DNA of 64,000 bases, from assembly GCF_030915525.1 (NCBI RefSeq), contig NZ_CP133269.1, positions 4,296,501 through 4,360,500 of the forward strand. Direction: 5' to 3'. How positions within the stretch are numbered: position 1 is the first letter of the stretch; the number at the start of each line of letters is the position of its first letter. Position numbers and translations under genes: made by a program. The notes under the pieces are model-generated. The model was not told where the DNA came from, did not search any database, and worked only from the letters and a program-made list of their open reading frames with translations. Shown in pieces: positions 26,579 to 34,742 of the stretch. The DNA is from Neobacillus sp. PS2-9 (GTDB lineage: Bacteria > Bacillota > Bacilli > Bacillales > Cytobacillaceae).

Positions 26579-26598
26579 ACACGGTCCCATTTTTTGTA
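26569..26598 (+). terminator. Terminator of the MFS gene
   Basis: GGGATCG/CGGTCCC stem (one G-U) then ATTTTTT; the stem starts within the last codons. Confidence 0.75.
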
Positions 26599-26705
26599 TT
26601 TAAGTTCAAATAAATTTCGAAAAATTGTACTAAAATGTTCACATCTACCTCTTTTAATATTATAATTAACTTGTAAACGGTTAATATATAAGGACGGTGG
26701 AATGT

Positions 26706-26822
26706 ATGGAATTGTCACAATTCATGTCTCCAACCTCAGTATCAGGAATCATTACTTTTCTAGTGTTATTTTCAGCAGGTGTTTATTTTAATATAAAAGT
26801 ATACGGTAGCAAGCTGCAGTAG
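26706..26822 (+). CDS. Small single-pass membrane protein (38 aa)
   Basis: 38 residues: MELSQFMSP, then a hydrophobic helix (residues 12-30) and a short basic tail ending YGSKLQ. ATG at 26706 is six bases from GGTGGA; an overlapping ATG at 26702 gives another, less plausible frame. The stop is inside a strong terminator stem. With its own promoter-like region and terminator it looks like a complete small gene. Family not recognised. Confidence 0.65.
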   Translation: MELSQFMSPTSVSGIITFLVLFSAGVYFNIKVYGSKLQ

Positions 26823-26850
26823 AGATGAAATGTCTCTACTGTTTTTTTGT
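26817..26850 (+). terminator. Terminator of the small membrane-protein gene
   Basis: CAGTAGAGA/TCTCTACTG perfect stem, then seven T. Confidence 0.92.
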
Positions 26851-26944
26851 TGTAAATAGATTCCAGTTACATTTTGTTATCGGTTTCTTTTTCTAAAGAA
26901 AAACGATACAATATAGGAAGATTCTGAAAAAAGGAGACATACAT

Positions 26945-28177
26945 ATGAGTGATTTTCAAAAAAATCTTGAGAAATATGCTGAGCTTGCTGTTAAAGTCGG
27001 TGTAAATATTCAGCCTGGCCAAACGTTGGTCGTCAATGCCACTCTTGATGCGGCAGAATTTATTCGGTTAGTTGTGAAAAAAGCCTACGAAACAGGTGCC
27101 CACAATGTCATTGTGAACTGGAACGATGATACGGTTACAAGAACAAAATACGATTTAGCTCCGGATGAGGCTTTTCTTGAGTACCCTGTTTGGCGTGCAA
27201 AGGAAATGGATGAACTTGCAGAAAAAGGTGCTGCCTTTATGTCTGTTGTTTCCCAAAGCCCAGACTTGCTAAGCGGCGTTAATCCAGAACGTATTTCCAA
27301 CTTCAACAAAGCGGCTGGAAAAGCTTTAGCAAATTATCGGAAAGCTGCACAATCAGATAAGGTGAGTTGGACTGTTATTGCTGCTCCATCGCCAGCTTGG
27401 GCAGCTATGGTTTTCCCTGACGAGCCAGCTGAAAACCAAGTAAACAAGCTTTGGGATGCGATTTTCAAAGCTACACGCGTGGATGTAGAAAATCCAGTAG
27501 AAGCTTGGAAAAAGCATGACGAAACGCTTCATGAAAAGGTAAAATACCTAAATGACAAACGCTACCAAAAGCTTCACTACACAGCTCCAGGTACAGATTT
27601 AACGGTCGAACTTCCTGAGAAACATATTTGGGTTGGTGCCGGAAGCATCAATGAAAAAGGCTTCGAATTCATGGCCAACATGCCGACTGAAGAAGTTTTC
27701 ACTGTTCCATTAAGAACGGGTGTCAATGGTACGGTTGCAAGCACAAAGCCATTAAGCTATGCTGGAAACATCATTGACCGTTTCTCGATTACATTTGAGA
27801 ACGGACGAATTGTTGGTTATCAAGCAGAACAAGGCGAAGAAATTTTGAAGCGTCTTGTAGAAACGGACGAAGGTTCACATTATCTTGGCGAGGTGGCGCT
27901 GGTCCCTTATAATTCACCAATCTCCCAATCTAATGTTCTTTTCTTTAATACATTATTCGATGAGAATGCGTCGAACCATTTAGCGATCGGAAGTGCCTAC
28001 GCATTCTGTATCGAGGGTGGTAAGAAAATGTCATCTGAGGAATTAGCTGAGAATGGACTTAACGAAAGTCTTACACACGTAGATTTTATGATTGGATCTC
28101 CTGAAATGGACATCGATGGTATCACAGCCGATGGAAAGACTGAGCCAATCTTCAGAGCAGGAAACTGGGCTTTCTAA
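26945..28177 (+). CDS. Aminopeptidase, M29 family (AmpS/PepS-like)
   Basis: Cytoplasmic metallo-aminopeptidase of broad specificity. 410 residues, the usual length. Family features: N-terminal FQKNLEKYAELAVKVGVNIQPGQTL, the metal-ligand Glu residues around FTVPLRTGVNG (about 257), then GEVALVPYNSPI, HLAIGSAYAFCIEGG and the C-terminal SLTHVDFMIGSPEMDIDGI. ATG at 26945 follows AAAAGGAG. Monocistronic with a terminator after the stop. Confidence 0.93.
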   Translation: MSDFQKNLEKYAELAVKVGVNIQPGQTLVVNATLDAAEFIRLVVKKAYETGAHNVIVNWNDDTVTRTKYDLAPDEAFLEYPVWRAKEMDELAEKGAAFMSVVSQSPDLLSGVNPERISNFNKAAGKALANYRKAAQSDKVSWTVIAAPSPAWAAMVFPDEPAENQVNKLWDAIFKATRVDVENPVEAWKKHDETLHEKVKYLNDKRYQKLHYTAPGTDLTVELPEKHIWVGAGSINEKGFEFMANMPTEEVFTVPLRTGVNGTVASTKPLSYAGNIIDRFSITFENGRIVGYQAEQGEEILKRLVETDEGSHYLGEVALVPYNSPISQSNVLFFNTLFDENASNHLAIGSAYAFCIEGGKKMSSEELAENGLNESLTHVDFMIGSPEMDIDGITADGKTEPIFRAGNWAF

Positions 28178-28186
28178 GATAACACA

Positions 28187-28222
28187 GAGAGAGGATGACC
28201 ATAATGGTCATCCTCCTTTTTA
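28187..28222 (+). terminator. Terminator of the aminopeptidase gene
   Basis: GAGGATGACCA/TGGTCATCCTC stem followed by CTTTTTATT. Confidence 0.9.
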
Positions 28223-29434
28223 TTGAGAATACACAACTGCTCCGTCCTTTTCTTTAGCTATTTTTTCACGCATTTTCTTAAGTTGCTGAACCGGGTCCTC
28301 ATTTAATACCTTTCCTAATAAATCTAGTAGTCCTAGTGAGCTTAGTAGACTCTTTTCCCAGCTTTGAAGTTCTTTTGTTAGTGTCGTGTCATTCTGACAG
28401 ATTGAATTCAAAGGTACCTTTTTCGAAATGGCTTCATCAATCAGATTCAATGCCAATTCCTTTGTGATGACTCCATTGGCATTCTTTAACTGCTCGCACG
28501 TCGTTTGAACGACTTGATCAACCTTTTCTTTTGTACCTGTTACGATTGGCTCCACTGGTTTTAAGACTGGTTCAAGCGGTTTCATAACAGGATCTAATGG
28601 TTTTAACACAGGTTCTAGTGGTTTTAGGACTGGCTCTAGTGGTTTCAACACAGGCTCTAGTGGTTTCAACACAGGTTCTAGCGGTTTCAACACAGGTTCT
28701 AGTGGCTCTAATACCGGCTCCAGTGGCTCCAACACCGGCTCCAGTGGCTTTGTCACTACGCCAACCATATCCGGAAGTGGGTCGGTCACAACTCCGATGC
28801 TACCAGGAGACTCATCTCCCTTTCCACCATCCTCACACGTTAGCGGCAAATGTCCATTTGATATTTTTTCAATTTCTTTATCTATCTGATTGATAGGTAA
28901 CCTACTTAAATCTTGTAAAAGTTTACTCTGATCAGGATGAGGAGCCCCCCGCTTACCAGCCAATGTGTCGAGGACTAATTGGTTAATTATGCTGTTTTTA
29001 GATTCCATATAATGTGCATTCATAACCACATTTTCCATCCCCAGCTCCGGAATCGTCTCTGATGCTTTGACACAAGCACCCTTAAAGGAAATGGCCGATG
29101 TATCCACTGTCATATCTTTTACAGTAACGGGACCTTTTGCTTTTAAGGATATCGTAACTGGGCCATTGGAAGATTCTAATTGCTTGGTTAATCTCATTCC
29201 ATAGATGACTGCAGATTTATAGTGGAATCGCAGCATGGGCTTCTGATCACTTTCAGATGTTTCCCGCTTCACAATGGACGCCGTCATACCTGACCCAACA
29301 ACACGGTCCGCTTCAATAACAAAGCCTTCATTTGCTGTACTTTCGGCCTTTACAGCAGAGCTGAAAGGGAAGAATGATAAAAACAATAGCTGGATACAAA
29401 TGTTTATAACGAAGTACTTGCTTTTCCACCACAT
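28220..29434 (-). CDS. Secreted protein with PLEPVLK tandem repeats
   Basis: 404 residues. Signal peptide (about 1-30), an N-terminal domain (about 35-215), then a low-complexity block of near-perfect 7-residue repeats PLEPVLK/PLEPVLE (about 230-310, matching 21-bp DNA repeats), and a C-terminal helical region with two Cys. The repeat block is proline-rich and acidic, likely an extended stalk or wall-spanning linker. Start ATG at 29434 with AAAGGGGAG. Third gene of an operon with the DUF6114 and DUF6230 genes (14 bp gap). I do not recognise the N-terminal domain, but it shares phrases with the DUF6230 protein (VKITASKPVQITGL against ISLKAKGPVTVKDM), so they may be related folds. Confidence 0.75.
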   Translation of the reverse strand: MWWKSKYFVINICIQLLFLSFFPFSSAVKAESTANEGFVIEADRVVGSGMTASIVKRETSESDQKPMLRFHYKSAVIYGMRLTKQLESSNGPVTISLKAKGPVTVKDMTVDTSAISFKGACVKASETIPELGMENVVMNAHYMESKNSIINQLVLDTLAGKRGAPHPDQSKLLQDLSRLPINQIDKEIEKISNGHLPLTCEDGGKGDESPGSIGVVTDPLPDMVGVVTKPLEPVLEPLEPVLEPLEPVLKPLEPVLKPLEPVLKPLEPVLKPLEPVLKPLDPVMKPLEPVLKPVEPIVTGTKEKVDQVVQTTCEQLKNANGVITKELALNLIDEAISKKVPLNSICQNDTTLTKELQSWEKSLLSSLGLLDLLGKVLNEDPVQQLKKMREKIAKEKDGAVVYSQ

Positions 29435-29447
29435 AGTTCGCTCCCCT

Positions 29448-29834
29448 TTAGACAGTATGAACCGTCTTATCAACTCTGTTTGGAGGTGCTGCCTTCACTT
29501 GAACGGGAGCAAGGCGCCATGCCATTAATAACGCCCCTCCGATAATTCCAAAAAGGGTTCCAAACAGGAAGCCTCCCAATGCCCCAATCACCGAGAGAAT
29601 GGATAGAAAAATAGTAAAGATTCCTAGTATTTTAGATGCATTCGGAAAAAATAGGGCAACGATACCTAACAAAGTAATGACTCCGCCAAACAATAAACCG
29701 ATGATGGCTATGGAGCCAGGAAGAAATGTACTGAGGTAAAGGTTTAATGGGACCCACGAGATCATCAGACCACTAAGAATGGTAGTTACTGCTCCCCCTA
29801 GCGGCCGTTTTTTTCGCCACTTTTTAAATGCCAT
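29448..29834 (-). CDS. DUF6114 membrane protein
   Basis: 128 residues with four predicted membrane helices (about 14-34, 38-58, 62-82, 85-107). A basic N-terminus (KKWRKKRPLGGA) and a short C-terminal tail. Matches the DUF6114 family, best known as a partner of DUF6230 proteins in actinobacteria. ATG at 29834 with GGAGGG six bases upstream. Second gene of the three-gene operon. Function unknown; an assembly or export role for the two secreted partners is only an inference. Confidence 0.7.
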   Translation of the reverse strand: MAFKKWRKKRPLGGAVTTILSGLMISWVPLNLYLSTFLPGSIAIIGLLFGGVITLLGIVALFFPNASKILGIFTIFLSILSVIGALGGFLFGTLFGIIGGALLMAWRLAPVQVKAAPPNRVDKTVHTV

Positions 29835-29849
29835 CAAAGTCCCTCCTCT

Positions 29850-30425
29850 TTATTTCTTATTAATCTTCTCAACTGTTAATCTCATCCCGTTCATATTTAT
29901 CGTCTTTTGAAATAGGTAATGAGTCTTTAATTTTGCGTGCTCTAGGGTAATTTTAGAAGAGGTTTGCTGGAATTGTTTTTGCCAGTCATCGCTATGCTTT
30001 TCCTGGAGTACTAAATTCTGAAATTTGGCGTTGGCTTCAATAAGTCCGGCATCATGCTGCAAACCAGTAATCTGTACCGGTTTGGAGGCAGTAATTTTAA
30101 CCCGGATCCATTCGCCACCAACTTGGAAGTCCTTGTATAGCTGTAGATTGTCGATCGTTAAGGTGTCGATTAAATTAGTCCCTTGTGGTGCTGAATCAGA
30201 AGAGCTTGTTTCTCCCATTTTCGGGTAGAAGACATAGCCATTTCCTTCTAATTTATCAAACTCTACATAAAAGTCCCCTACACCGGCAATAGGTACCGCA
30301 TAGGCTACCCCAGATATTCCAAATGACACTAAAAGTAGGGCTAGAGCTATGATTCCTGTTCCTAACGCTGACCAAAAAACTTTTTTACTTGTGGTACCCT
30401 CAACAAGCTGAATCGTGCTTTCCAT
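29850..30425 (-). CDS. DUF6230 family secreted/membrane-anchored protein
   Basis: 191 residues. A hydrophobic segment at about 20-42 acts as signal anchor, followed by an extracytoplasmic domain (about 45-190) starting VAGVGDFYVEFDKLEG, typical of DUF6230, a family annotated in streptomycetes with no proven function. ATG at 30425 has AGGAGGGG upstream. First gene of the operon and divergent from a LuxR-type regulator, which may control it. Confidence 0.7.
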   Translation of the reverse strand: MESTIQLVEGTTSKKVFWSALGTGIIALALLLVSFGISGVAYAVPIAGVGDFYVEFDKLEGNGYVFYPKMGETSSSDSAPQGTNLIDTLTIDNLQLYKDFQVGGEWIRVKITASKPVQITGLQHDAGLIEANAKFQNLVLQEKHSDDWQKQFQQTSSKITLEHAKLKTHYLFQKTINMNGMRLTVEKINKK

Positions 30426-30634
30426 GAAACCCCTCCTATTTTCCCAATTTTCAATATACAACCTTTCCTTTACAATACAACCTAAGGTATCCTCCTACAA
30501 TCACGGAAAATATCGTAAAAAAAAGAGACCCCCGACAAATGACGGGTACAGTTTTTTCACTACGGACATATTGGAAATTTTTTCTTCGTATTATTTAGAA
30601 AAAGCAGAAGCATTCGTTACGGAGGTGGATGACA

Positions 30635-32137
30635 ATGAAGCATAAAATCGAACAGCTTGTACAAAAAGGGATGACCCTCTTACTTGAACTGAAAGAGCCC
30701 TTCTTGATGGAATGGAGGAAACTTCAACCTACATTAAAGATTCAAAATGATCATTTAGTAGATGAAATAGATACGATGATTCAAATAGCATTAAAGAAGG
30801 TTTCAGCCGGAAAAGCTACAAATGCAGATACCTTCATCCATTCGATTCTCACAGAATGGCAAAATCGATTTTCGACCGAATACAATGAATCCGATTCCAT
30901 TTCTCTCGTCTCAACGATTGAAAATATATTTCATAAGCTTCTAGCAGAAAAATCGGAAGCTACTTTTCTTGACCACCAGGCCATACAATCGTTTTTTTCA
31001 CGAATGATGGATCAGGCATTGTTAACACAAAGCTGGGAAGAACAAAATAAAAAGTGGATTAAAAATATGATCGTCACTGATATCATTCCCATGAAGTGGG
31101 CGGCTGTGGTTAAAAAGGAGCTGGAGAATTACCAAATTGAAAGTATTGTCTGTTCAGACGATTATGCTGTAGACACCCATTTAATCGACATGTGCTCCAA
31201 TTTGAAAGCCAGTCAAATCAGCCATCTTTCATCAGCGATAAATAAACTAATCGGCACAGGCGAGGAGGAATCGGACATTGTTCAGGTACCTTGTCTGAAT
31301 GATGTGTTACTTGTTTGTGTACGGGATCCTGGAACGACGATTACAGAACATCAATGTGATTTTATTAGAGGTATGTATCTTCGACAGTTAAAGCTCCAAC
31401 AGCTTGAGAGCAGGATGGAGTGGAAGGATGGGTCTCTCCTCTTCTTACAGCATTTGTTACGTGCACGGAGCGTGGATGATGCCGTAAAGGCGATTACAAA
31501 GGGGTTAGTCGACTATATGCCGTTTAGCCGCTGTGGTTTGTTTTTGTATAATCATTACGAAGATAAAGGGATTGGTGTTTCGGGCTATAATGTCAGCATT
31601 CCTTCTGTGCAGCAAATCCAAGAAGAAATATTAGGGCTCTCTTTAATAGAAAAATATTTAAGCTCGTTAACCCATTCGCAGCCGCTTTACTTTTCTAATG
31701 CCTTAGATGTGTTACCCAAAAAATATGTAAATGAATTTCAACTTCGCTCATTAGTGGTGTTACCCATCTTCGTTCCCACTAAAAGCAAACTGCTTGGGAT
31801 TGCTCTATTAGATCAAGGCGAAAATTCACATTTTGATATCAGCATGCAAACCCTATCGACGCTCATCAAATTTGGGCATTATGCCGGGGAATTGTTGTAT
31901 TCTATATGGGATGAAGCCTTACACCAGTTCGGTGGGACGCACTCTGTCTTAACCATGCGTGAAAAAGAGGTATTACAATTGATCGCAGGGGGTGCCTCTA
32001 TCAATGAAGCAGCTGAAAAACTCCATCTGAGCAGCTATACCGTACGAGATTATATATCCGTTATCATTCAGAAACTAGAAGCTAAAAATCGGACGGATGC
32101 CGCTGTAAAGGCCATAAAAATGAAACTCATATCATAA
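30635..32137 (+). CDS. GAF-LuxR type transcriptional regulator
   Basis: 500 residues. N-terminal helical region (1-250) with no recognised domain, a GAF-like domain (about 265-415: SRCGLFLYNHYEDKGIG...LRSLVVLPIFVPTKSKLLG) and a C-terminal LuxR helix-turn-helix (about 438-500: LTMREKEVLQLIAGGASINE then AAEKLHLSSYTVRDYIS). No receiver domain, so it is not a standard response regulator. ATG 30635 is nine bases from GGAGG; ATG 30629 is only three bases away. It is divergent from the DUF6230 operon, which suggests it regulates that operon, as LuxR regulators often sit beside their targets. Confidence 0.8.
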   Translation: MKHKIEQLVQKGMTLLLELKEPFLMEWRKLQPTLKIQNDHLVDEIDTMIQIALKKVSAGKATNADTFIHSILTEWQNRFSTEYNESDSISLVSTIENIFHKLLAEKSEATFLDHQAIQSFFSRMMDQALLTQSWEEQNKKWIKNMIVTDIIPMKWAAVVKKELENYQIESIVCSDDYAVDTHLIDMCSNLKASQISHLSSAINKLIGTGEEESDIVQVPCLNDVLLVCVRDPGTTITEHQCDFIRGMYLRQLKLQQLESRMEWKDGSLLFLQHLLRARSVDDAVKAITKGLVDYMPFSRCGLFLYNHYEDKGIGVSGYNVSIPSVQQIQEEILGLSLIEKYLSSLTHSQPLYFSNALDVLPKKYVNEFQLRSLVVLPIFVPTKSKLLGIALLDQGENSHFDISMQTLSTLIKFGHYAGELLYSIWDEALHQFGGTHSVLTMREKEVLQLIAGGASINEAAEKLHLSSYTVRDYISVIIQKLEAKNRTDAAVKAIKMKLIS

Positions 32138-32170
32138 AAAGGAGCAACTGCTAGCAGCTGCTCCTTTTAC
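32136..32170 (+). terminator. Terminator of the GAF-LuxR gene
   Basis: AAAAGGAGCA-ACTGCTAGCAGC-TGCTCCTTTT stem-loop. Confidence 0.88.
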
Positions 32171-32175
32171 GCATT

Positions 32176-32200
32176 AACGCACCGGGGGACTGTCCCCAAA
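32176..32200. repeat. GGGGGACTGTCCCC dispersed repeat (short copy)
   Basis: A short copy of the family also seen at 37128-37182 and 52036-52084; here only one hairpin arm set is present, two bases from the queF stop. Confidence 0.75.
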
Positions 32201-32201
32201 T

Positions 32202-32702
32202 TTAGCGGTTATCGATTTTTTCAGGGTATAAATCATGGTTCATCATACGATGATCAGCCATTTGCTCGTATTTCGTACCTGGTCTGCCGTAGTTGCAGTA
32301 AGGGTCAATGGAGATTCCGCCTCTTGGCGTGAATTTGCCCCATACTTCAATATAGCGAGGATCCATTAACTTAATTAAATCATTCATGATTATATTCATG
32401 CAGTCTTCATGGAAATCTCCATGATTACGGAAGCTGAAAAGATAAAGCTTAAGCGATTTGCTTTCCACCATCTTTTGATCCGGAATATAGCTGATATAAA
32501 TTGTAGCAAAGTCAGGCTGTCCTGTTTTTGGACAAAGACTTGTAAACTCAGGAAAATTGAATTTTACGAAGTAATCACGGTTCGGGTGTTTATTATCAAA
32601 CGCCTCTAGAACCTCTGGCGTGTATTCAAATAAATACTTTGTTCCTTGATTTCCTAATAATGTTACACCTTCTAATTCAGCATCTGTTCTTCCTTCTGCC
32701 AT
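32202..32702 (-). CDS. queF: NADPH-dependent 7-cyano-7-deazaguanine reductase
   Basis: Reduces preQ0 to preQ1 in queuosine biosynthesis. 166 residues, the unimodular (short) type. The nucleophilic Cys57 lies in [12 protein letters not shown], followed by the NADPH-binding motif [23 protein letters not shown] at 32702 with AAGGAGG. The gene is controlled by a preQ1-I riboswitch with a terminator in the leader, so product shuts off expression. The other queuosine genes (queCDE) are not in the window. Confidence 0.97.
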   Translation of the reverse strand: MAEGRTDAELEGVTLLGNQGTKYLFEYTPEVLEAFDNKHPNRDYFVKFNFPEFTSLCPKTGQPDFATIYISYIPDQKMVESKSLKLYLFSFRNHGDFHEDCMNIIMNDLIKLMDPRYIEVWGKFTPRGGISIDPYCNYGRPGTKYEQMADHRMMNHDLYPEKIDNR

Positions 32703-32744
32703 TGTTAGTCCTCCTTATATAACCCGGTTATAACTATAAGAAAG

Positions 32745-32776
32745 AAATAAAAAACCATATCCTAAGGATATGGTTG
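32745..32776 (-). terminator. Riboswitch-controlled terminator of queF
   Basis: AACCATATCC/GGATATGGTT perfect stem followed by TTTTTATTTC on the minus strand, about 15 nt downstream of the preQ1 aptamer. Confidence 0.92.
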
Positions 32777-32787
32777 AATTCTCCATT

Positions 32788-32827
32788 TCCATAGTTTTTT
32801 ATAGAGGGTGTCTGCTATGAACCTCTC
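32788..32827 (-). promoter_or_regulatory. PreQ1-I riboswitch aptamer
   Basis: On the minus strand AGAGGTTCATAGC, ACACCCTCT and the A-rich tail TATAAAAAACTA match the class I preQ1 aptamer: P1 stem AGAGG/CCTCT, the C-containing loop, and the A-rich strand that forms the pseudoknot. It precedes the queF terminator, giving transcriptional OFF control. Confidence 0.95.
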
Positions 32828-32975
32828 CCCAGTATTCGGGTATCCATGTAATTAATTTCATAGTAACTATAGTGAATTTTGCGTCCACTGTCAATCAGCA
32901 TTTTATGGGAAGCCTTGAGAAGGATAGGGTATAAAGGTACAATAATACTAAGTATAAGAAAGGGGGCAGTATGTC

Positions 32976-33368
32976 ATGTGGAACGAATTCAAGAAATTTG
33001 CCATGAAGGGCAATGTCATTGATTTAGCAGTTGGGGTTATTATTGGGGGGGCATTTGGAAAAATAGTCTCGTCTCTGGTCTCAGATATCATTATGCCATT
33101 AATTGGATTATTGATTGGAAAAACAGACTCGTTTTCTAAACTTGCTTATCATGATTTAAAATACGGACAATTTATTCAAACTGTTGTTGATTTCTTTATC
33201 ATCGCCTTCTCTATTTTCCTATTTGTAAAATTCATTAATCGCTTTAAAAAGAAAGAGGAACCCGCTGTGGTTGTAGCAAAAATTGACCGCCAAGAAGAAC
33301 TCTTAGCTGAAATTCGCGACTTATTAAAGGAAGATCGAGATATTTTAAGAAAAAATGAAACATCTTGA
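32976..33368 (+). CDS. mscL: Large-conductance mechanosensitive channel
   Basis: Homopentameric emergency valve in the cell membrane that opens on hypo-osmotic shock. 130 residues. N-terminal amphipathic helix [22 protein letters not shown], pore helix TM1 (about 15-45, [16 protein letters not shown]), TM2 (about 70-92) and the charged C-terminal coiled-coil bundle. ATG at 32976 behind AGGGGG. Monocistronic. Confidence 0.97.
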   Translation: MWNEFKKFAMKGNVIDLAVGVIIGGAFGKIVSSLVSDIIMPLIGLLIGKTDSFSKLAYHDLKYGQFIQTVVDFFIIAFSIFLFVKFINRFKKKEEPAVVVAKIDRQEELLAEIRDLLKEDRDILRKNETS

Positions 33369-33416
33369 CCTCTTGTACGTATATTCTAGTAACAAATAAA
33401 TTTAGAGGTGAAAAAC

Positions 33417-34055
33417 TTGTATACTCAAACATCTACTGAGTTTATGCCATCCGTATTACGGACATTTGCTCTATCACTTGCTATCGCTTTCTTAGGCACA
33501 ATGGCTGGTGCGTTTATTGTACCGTCTTGGCTTATGATTCCATTGTATATTTTAGAATTTGTCATGCTTATATCTGCGTTCTTTTTAAGACGAAAAAAAG
33601 CCATCTCGTACTCATTCCTTTATGTCTTTACCTTTCTTTCTGGTATCACACTATACCCAATTGTCGCTCACTACTTAGCGACATCAGGAGCAAACGTAGT
33701 AGTTATGGCCTTTGCAAGTACTACCGTTGTCTTTACAGGTATTTCTATTTATGCGGCAAAATCAAAACGTAATTTCTCGTTTTTAGGTGGATTTTTGCTG
33801 GCTGCACTGCTTGCTTTAGTAGCCATCTCCATCTTTAATATTTTCTTCCCGTTAAGCTCAACAGGAATGCTTGCTTACTCCTTTATTGGTGTAGTCGTAT
33901 TTAGCGGGTATGTACTTTTTGATATCAGCCGAATGAAGCATTACGGTGTAAGAGCAGAAGAAGTTCCATTGATGGCCTTAAACCTATACCTTGATTTTAT
34001 TAACCTATTCATTAGCATTCTTCGTATCTTGGGGATTCTATCAAGTAAAGATTAA
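33417..34055 (+). CDS. Bax inhibitor-1/YccA family membrane protein
   Basis: 212 residues with seven predicted membrane helices. The family C-terminal Asp pair is visible (FDISRMKHYG and NLYLDFINLFISILRILG), which in the B. subtilis homologue YetJ controls pH-sensitive Ca2+ leak. The start is TTG at 33417 with AGAGGTG upstream; GTG at 33408 is part of that site. The next gene region is repeat array D. Confidence 0.85.
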   Translation: MYTQTSTEFMPSVLRTFALSLAIAFLGTMAGAFIVPSWLMIPLYILEFVMLISAFFLRRKKAISYSFLYVFTFLSGITLYPIVAHYLATSGANVVVMAFASTTVVFTGISIYAAKSKRNFSFLGGFLLAALLALVAISIFNIFFPLSSTGMLAYSFIGVVVFSGYVLFDISRMKHYGVRAEEVPLMALNLYLDFINLFISILRILGILSSKD

Positions 34056-34098
34056 TAGTAAAAGGAGCTTGGATCACATTCCAAGCTCCTTTTACTTT
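34056..34098 (+). terminator. Terminator of the BI-1 gene
   Basis: AAAAGGAGCTTGGA/TCCAAGCTCCTTTT stem followed by A/T-rich tail ACTTTATT. Confidence 0.9.
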
Positions 34099-34107
34099 AT
34101 TAGTACC

Positions 34108-34700
34108 TAGTTTATTAGGTAGACTGGTTTTATGTTACCCGGTTCTCTTTTCTGGATCCATTTCGGGCACGTAGATCGATTCTATGTTACCCAGTTCCCT
34201 TTTTCAATCACATCTCGGGCACGTAGACTGCTTCTACGTTACCCAGTTCCCTTTTTCAATCACATCTCGGGCACGTAGACTGCTTCTACGTTACCCAGTT
34301 CCCTTTTTCAATCACATCTCGGGCACGTAGACTGCTTCTACGTTACCCAGTTCTCTTTTCCATACCCATTTCGGGCACGTAGACTGCTTCTACGTTACCC
34401 AGTTCCTTTTTCAATCACATCTCGGGCACGTAGACCGATTCTATGTTACCCAGTTCCCTTTTCCATACCCAATTCGGGCACGTAGACTGCTTCTACGTTA
34501 CCCAGTTCTCTTTTCCATACCCATTTCGGGCACGTAGACTGCTTCTACGTTACCCAGTTCCCTTTTTCAATCACATCTCGGGCACGTAGACCGATTCTAT
34601 GTTACCCAGTTCCCTTTTCCATACCCAATTCGGGCACGTAGACTGCTTCTACGTTACCCAGTTCCCTTTTATCAATCACATCTCGGGCACGTAGACCAAC
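34108..34700. repeat. 52-bp-period palindromic tandem array D
   Basis: Eleven units; TA(C/T)GTTACCC starts at 34131, 34183, 34235, 34287, 34339, 34391, 34442, 34494, 34546, 34598, 34650 (all steps 52 except one 51). Palindrome GGGCACGTAGA / TCTACGTTACCC around a 5-nt loop, plus a 24-bp spacer of two types: one with TTCAATCACATCTC and one with CCATACCCATTTC. Fills the gap between convergent genes. Confidence 0.97.
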
Positions 34701-34742
34701 TAATCCCTACAAAAAAACACGATTTTCTTTATTTAAACCATG

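Noticed and set aside
28597-28893. Antisense frame of 98 residues opposite the PLEPVLK repeats
   Set aside because: The repeat DNA leaves several frames open; no ribosome-binding site and a repetitive product.
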